Shown piece by piece: positions 61,585 to 64,000 of a DNA stretch of 64,000 bases (the first letter of the stretch is position 1; the number at the start of each line of letters is the position of its first letter). The stretch is from positions 1,488,001 through 1,552,000 of the forward strand of contig NC_020520.1 of the NCBI RefSeq assembly GCF_000348785.1, in the 5' to 3' direction. The DNA comes from Ilumatobacter coccineus YM16-304 (GTDB lineage: Bacteria; Actinomycetota; Acidimicrobiia; Acidimicrobiales; Ilumatobacteraceae). A program made the position numbers and the translations under genes. Below the pieces are notes generated by a model. It did no database searches and was not told the DNA's origin. It saw nothing but the letters and a program-made list of their open reading frames with translations.

Positions 61585-62357
61585 GATTCGGCTGCCGTCA
61601 CGGCGAGCGGAGCGATGATGTCGGTGAGCTCGGTCACCGCGCTCACGAACGGCGAATGGTCGGTGTCGAGATCGACTCGATGGGTGCAGCGCTTCGCGAG
61701 TTCGGCCTGGTGGACCGGATGGATCGCACGGTCTCGAGCGCAGAACACGTAGGTCGACTCGATGTGATCGCGCGGGGAACCGGTGGCGTCTTCGAGCATC
61801 GACGACATCGACTGCGGGCTCAGGCGGGGGAGCGCTGCGGCGATCGCCTCGGGCGAGCACGACGCGTACAGCGCTCCGGCGGCGAGCTCGGGGTTCAACG
61901 TGCTCGACTGGCCATCGTCGGCGACGACCATCGCACCGGCGAGATCGACCTCGTGGCGTTCGAACGATCCGAGTGCTCCCATCACCGATTCGCCGGCGTC
62001 GAGCGCGAAAGCGGTCACGTAGACGAGGTGGGCGATGTCGGACCGGCCGGTGGCGGCTTCGGTGACGACCGCTCCGCCATAGCTGTGGCCCACCAGCACC
62101 ACGTCGCCGTGTCCGCTGTCGGCGAGCCGGTCGAGGACGTCGCCGACGAGGGCGGCGTCACCGTGCAGACCGGTCAGCGGCTGGGTCGACGCGCCGTGGC
62201 CGGGAAGGTCGATGGCCAGCGACGGTATGCCGCGCCGATCGAGTTCGGCTTGGAACGTGGCCCAGCACCAGGCGCCGTGCCAGGCACCGTGCACGAGAAC
62301 GACCGTGGCTGGTCGCGCGGCGTCGGCAGGGCGAGTGGAATCGCTGTTCGAGGTCAC
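61581..62357 (-). CDS. Alpha/beta hydrolase
   Basis: A 258-aa hydrolase of the EstA/methylesterase-like group: VLVHGAWHGAWCW oxyanion motif, nucleophile Ser in VGHSYGGAVV, late Asp in FCARDRAIHP and His in DTDHSPFVS. The HGAWHGAWCW and DHSPF signatures resemble plant hydroxynitrile-lyase/methylesterase relatives widely found in actinobacteria. Substrate unknown. First gene of the three-gene operon with the LLM enzyme and thioesterase. Confidence 0.88.
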   Translation of the reverse strand: MTSNSDSTRPADAARPATVVLVHGAWHGAWCWATFQAELDRRGIPSLAIDLPGHGASTQPLTGLHGDAALVGDVLDRLADSGHGDVVLVGHSYGGAVVTEAATGRSDIAHLVYVTAFALDAGESVMGALGSFERHEVDLAGAMVVADDGQSSTLNPELAAGALYASCSPEAIAAALPRLSPQSMSSMLEDATGSPRDHIESTYVFCARDRAIHPVHQAELAKRCTHRVDLDTDHSPFVSAVTELTDIIAPLAVTAAES

Positions 62358-62436
62358 CGGCCCATCGTGTCACGCCACGCGAACACCGCCGACATCGGCG
62401 GGGCCGGGTCGATGCCGGCCAGTCTGGCCAGCCGGG

Positions 62437-62673
62437 TCAGTGTGACGTCGGGATGGCGAGGAGGTCGTGGATGGCGGAGCGGCGCACTCGGCCGGTCTGG
62501 ATCCAACTGGTGACGAAGGCGACGACGATCACCGGCAGCACGATGGCGACCTGCGGTACGTCGGCGAGCGTGCTCGCAGCAACGGCGACCAACGCCGCGA
62601 CGACCGACAGCACGACGGCGAGCTTGAGAGCGGCGGTCCATGTGCGGCGGCTGATTTCCATGTTTTCGATCAT
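62437..62673 (-). CDS. Small two-helix membrane protein
   Basis: A 78-aa protein from the ATG at 62673 (GAAGGG just upstream); an upstream ATG at 62709 and a later one at 62661 are also possible. Two hydrophobic helices (about 15-33 and 40-57) are joined by a short loop, with basic residues on both ends. Function unknown. The 212 bp upstream to the SDR at 62886 hold no further gene that I can see. Confidence 0.6.
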   Translation of the reverse strand: MIENMEISRRTWTAALKLAVVLSVVAALVAVAASTLADVPQVAIVLPVIVVAFVTSWIQTGRVRRSAIHDLLAIPTSH

Positions 62674-62885
62674 GCCCTTCCAGAGGATTCCGAACCGTCG
62701 GAATTGCACTTTGCACGCGAACTGTCATGCATGCGTCACATTTGGCGCGGAATCGCGCGAAACCATGTCGTGTCGGTGTTGCGGACACATGACGGAACCC
62801 CGCCTGATTCGTGACCGTGTCATTTGGGCGGCCCGGGCGGCGTGGATTCCCGATCAGTGGTTCTCGCTTCGTAGTGTCTCGTTCC

Positions 62886-63686
62886 ATGCCTGACAACGAG
62901 CAGCCCACCGACGCCCAGACCGCTCTCGATCCGCTGTCGATGTTCCGCCTCGACGGGCGCGTCGCGATCGTCACCGGTGCCTCGTCGGGGCTCGGCGAGC
63001 GCTTCGCTCGCGTGCTGCACGCCGTCGGGGCGAAGGTCGTGCTCGTGGCCCGGCGTGCGGATCGGCTCGAAGCGCTGAGCGCCGAACTCGAGAACTCGTT
63101 GGTCGCTCCGGCCGACCTGTCGATCGAGGCCGACCGCGAGCGAGTGGTCGCAGCCACTCTCGAGCACTTCGGCGGCGTCGACATCTTGGTCAACAACGCC
63201 GGCATCGGTCAGAAGACCTCCGTCGAGGACGAGACGCTCGACCAGTTCCGCTTCGCCATGGAGGTCAACGTCACCGCCATCTGGCACCTGTCGAAGCTGT
63301 GCTCGCCGTCGATGATCGAACGCGGCAACGGGTCGATCGTCAACATCGCCTCGATGCTCGGGCACGTCGGTGCCACGCCCGTCAAGCAGGCGCACTACTG
63401 CGCCAGCAAAGGCGCGGTCATCAACCTCACACGTGAACTGGCGCTGCAGTGGAGCCGCAAGGGCCTGCGCGTCAACGCGCTCAGCCCCGGCTGGTTCCGC
63501 TCGGAGATGACGGGCAACATGGCGACCGACGAGGCGAGCCAGAACTTCGTCAAGGCCAACACGCCGCTCGCTCGCATGGGCCACGCTCACGAACTCGACG
63601 GGGCGCTGCTGCTGCTCGCGAGCGACTCGGGTGGCTTCATGACCGGCCATTCCCTCCTCGTCGACGGCGGCTGGACGGCTCGCTGA
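62886..63686 (+). CDS. Short-chain dehydrogenase/reductase
   Basis: A 266-aa classical SDR: TGASSGLGERFA, VARRADR (NADP type), NNAGIGQ, NIASMLG, Y-x-x-x-K in HYCASKGA. It closely resembles the SDR at 39771 in layout (SGLG-RFARVL near the N-terminus), so the two may be paralogues. TAGTGT (62872-62877) lies 8 nt before the ATG, compatible with leaderless initiation. Substrate unknown. Confidence 0.9.
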   Translation: MPDNEQPTDAQTALDPLSMFRLDGRVAIVTGASSGLGERFARVLHAVGAKVVLVARRADRLEALSAELENSLVAPADLSIEADRERVVAATLEHFGGVDILVNNAGIGQKTSVEDETLDQFRFAMEVNVTAIWHLSKLCSPSMIERGNGSIVNIASMLGHVGATPVKQAHYCASKGAVINLTRELALQWSRKGLRVNALSPGWFRSEMTGNMATDEASQNFVKANTPLARMGHAHELDGALLLLASDSGGFMTGHSLLVDGGWTAR

Positions 63687-63701
63687 GACGAACCGGCAGG
63701 G

Positions 63702-64000
63702 TCACGACGTGGCGTTGTCGTAGACCAGGTACGCGAGCGGCGGGATCACCACCACGGCCAACACCAGCAGCACGATGGCGATGACCGCGAAGTTGTACGA
63801 CTGGTCGCGCGGCGGGTCGCCAGCCGCTCCGATCGTGTCGTACAGCGCCTGGATCGGCTGATCGGTCGTCAGCCGGATTCGTCGCCTGGCGACCGCGGCC
63901 GCGTAGAGCGCTGCCCAGCTCAACGAGCCGAGCAACAGCACCACCACGACACCGGCGATCACGACGCCCAAGGTCGTGTCGAGTGCGGCGCTGATCAGGC
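63702..64000 (-). CDS. Membrane protein, 5' end outside window
   Basis: The frame is open to the window edge, so the N-terminus is missing. Visible are about 99 residues with two hydrophobic helices (VVIAGVVVVLLLGSLSWAALYAAAV and FAVIAIVLLVLAVVVIPPLAYLVY) joined by a polar loop of about 30 residues. No family recognised. A TTG at 63971 is inside the frame and is not a convincing start. The gene is convergent with the SDR. Confidence 0.55.
   Translation of the reverse strand, partial: LISAALDTTLGVVIAGVVVVLLLGSLSWAALYAAAVARRRIRLTTDQPIQALYDTIGAAGDPPRDQSYNFAVIAIVLLVLAVVVIPPLAYLVYDNATS

Overview
This is a high-GC bacterial window with strong TCG/CCG/GTC codon preference. It carries many SDR, enoyl-CoA hydratase, thiolase and F420-type LLM genes, an AfsR-type SARP regulator, two DUF222/HNH (13E12-type) genes and many start codons 6-8 nt behind a TANNNT -10 box. 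This fits an actinobacterium. The gene mix (PUFA-type synthase, carotenoid oxygenase, glutaminyl-tRNA synthetase, poly-gamma-glutamate genes) suggests an Acidimicrobiia/Ilumatobacter-like organism, which is inference only. Both window ends cut through genes.

Layout. (1) 1-7052: partial YdcF-type gene, tRNA-Gln(CUG) on minus, tRNA-Glu(CUC) on plus, carotenoid oxygenase, two small exported proteins, nitroreductase-like protein, trypsin/PDZ lipoprotein, and a DUF222-HNH gene behind a perfect SOS box. (2) 7057-24580: the centrepiece, a three-subunit PUFA/secondary-lipid synthase on minus: pfaD-like ER, pfaA-like KS-AT-3xACP-KR, then a 2399-aa KS-CLF-AT-DH-DH-PKS-type-DH protein. Ahead of pfaD lies a 15-codon leader ORF whose stop overlaps the pfaD start. 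A SARP/NB-ARC/TPR regulator is divergent. (3) 24577-32472: pncC-SDR-aldo/keto reductase chain, thiolase, SDRs, DoxX, hydrolase and a CaCA exchanger. (4) 32419-42225: minus-strand VOC-SRPBCC-DoxX-methyltransferase run, then a plus-strand Rieske oxygenase/ferredoxin/kinase-like/SDR/TIM-barrel/SnoaL/SDR catabolic cluster, then enoyl-CoA hydratase and a SalK/SCO6745-like gene. (5) 42263-50767: cell-surface block on minus: pgsB, double pgsC, very large capA-type lipoprotein, PAS-GGDEF-EAL protein, and LysM + L,D-transpeptidase lipoprotein. (6) 50914-57001: five-repeat lamin-tail-domain secreted protein, VapBC module, and a second DUF222-HNH gene that is broken but keeps an SOS-like promoter. (7) 57104-64000: glnS, SGNH-hydrolase lipoprotein, thioesterase-LLM-hydrolase operon, a small membrane protein, SDR, and a partial membrane protein.

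The synthase proteins together hold the condensing, transacylating, carrier, ketoreductase, dehydratase and enoylreductase activities needed for a polyunsaturated or otherwise reduced long-chain product. The SARP gene shares a 97-bp intergenic region with the leader ORF and is the obvious candidate regulator. No phosphopantetheinyl transferase is visible in the window, so ACP activation must come from elsewhere. No CRISPR array, insertion sequence or integrase was seen.
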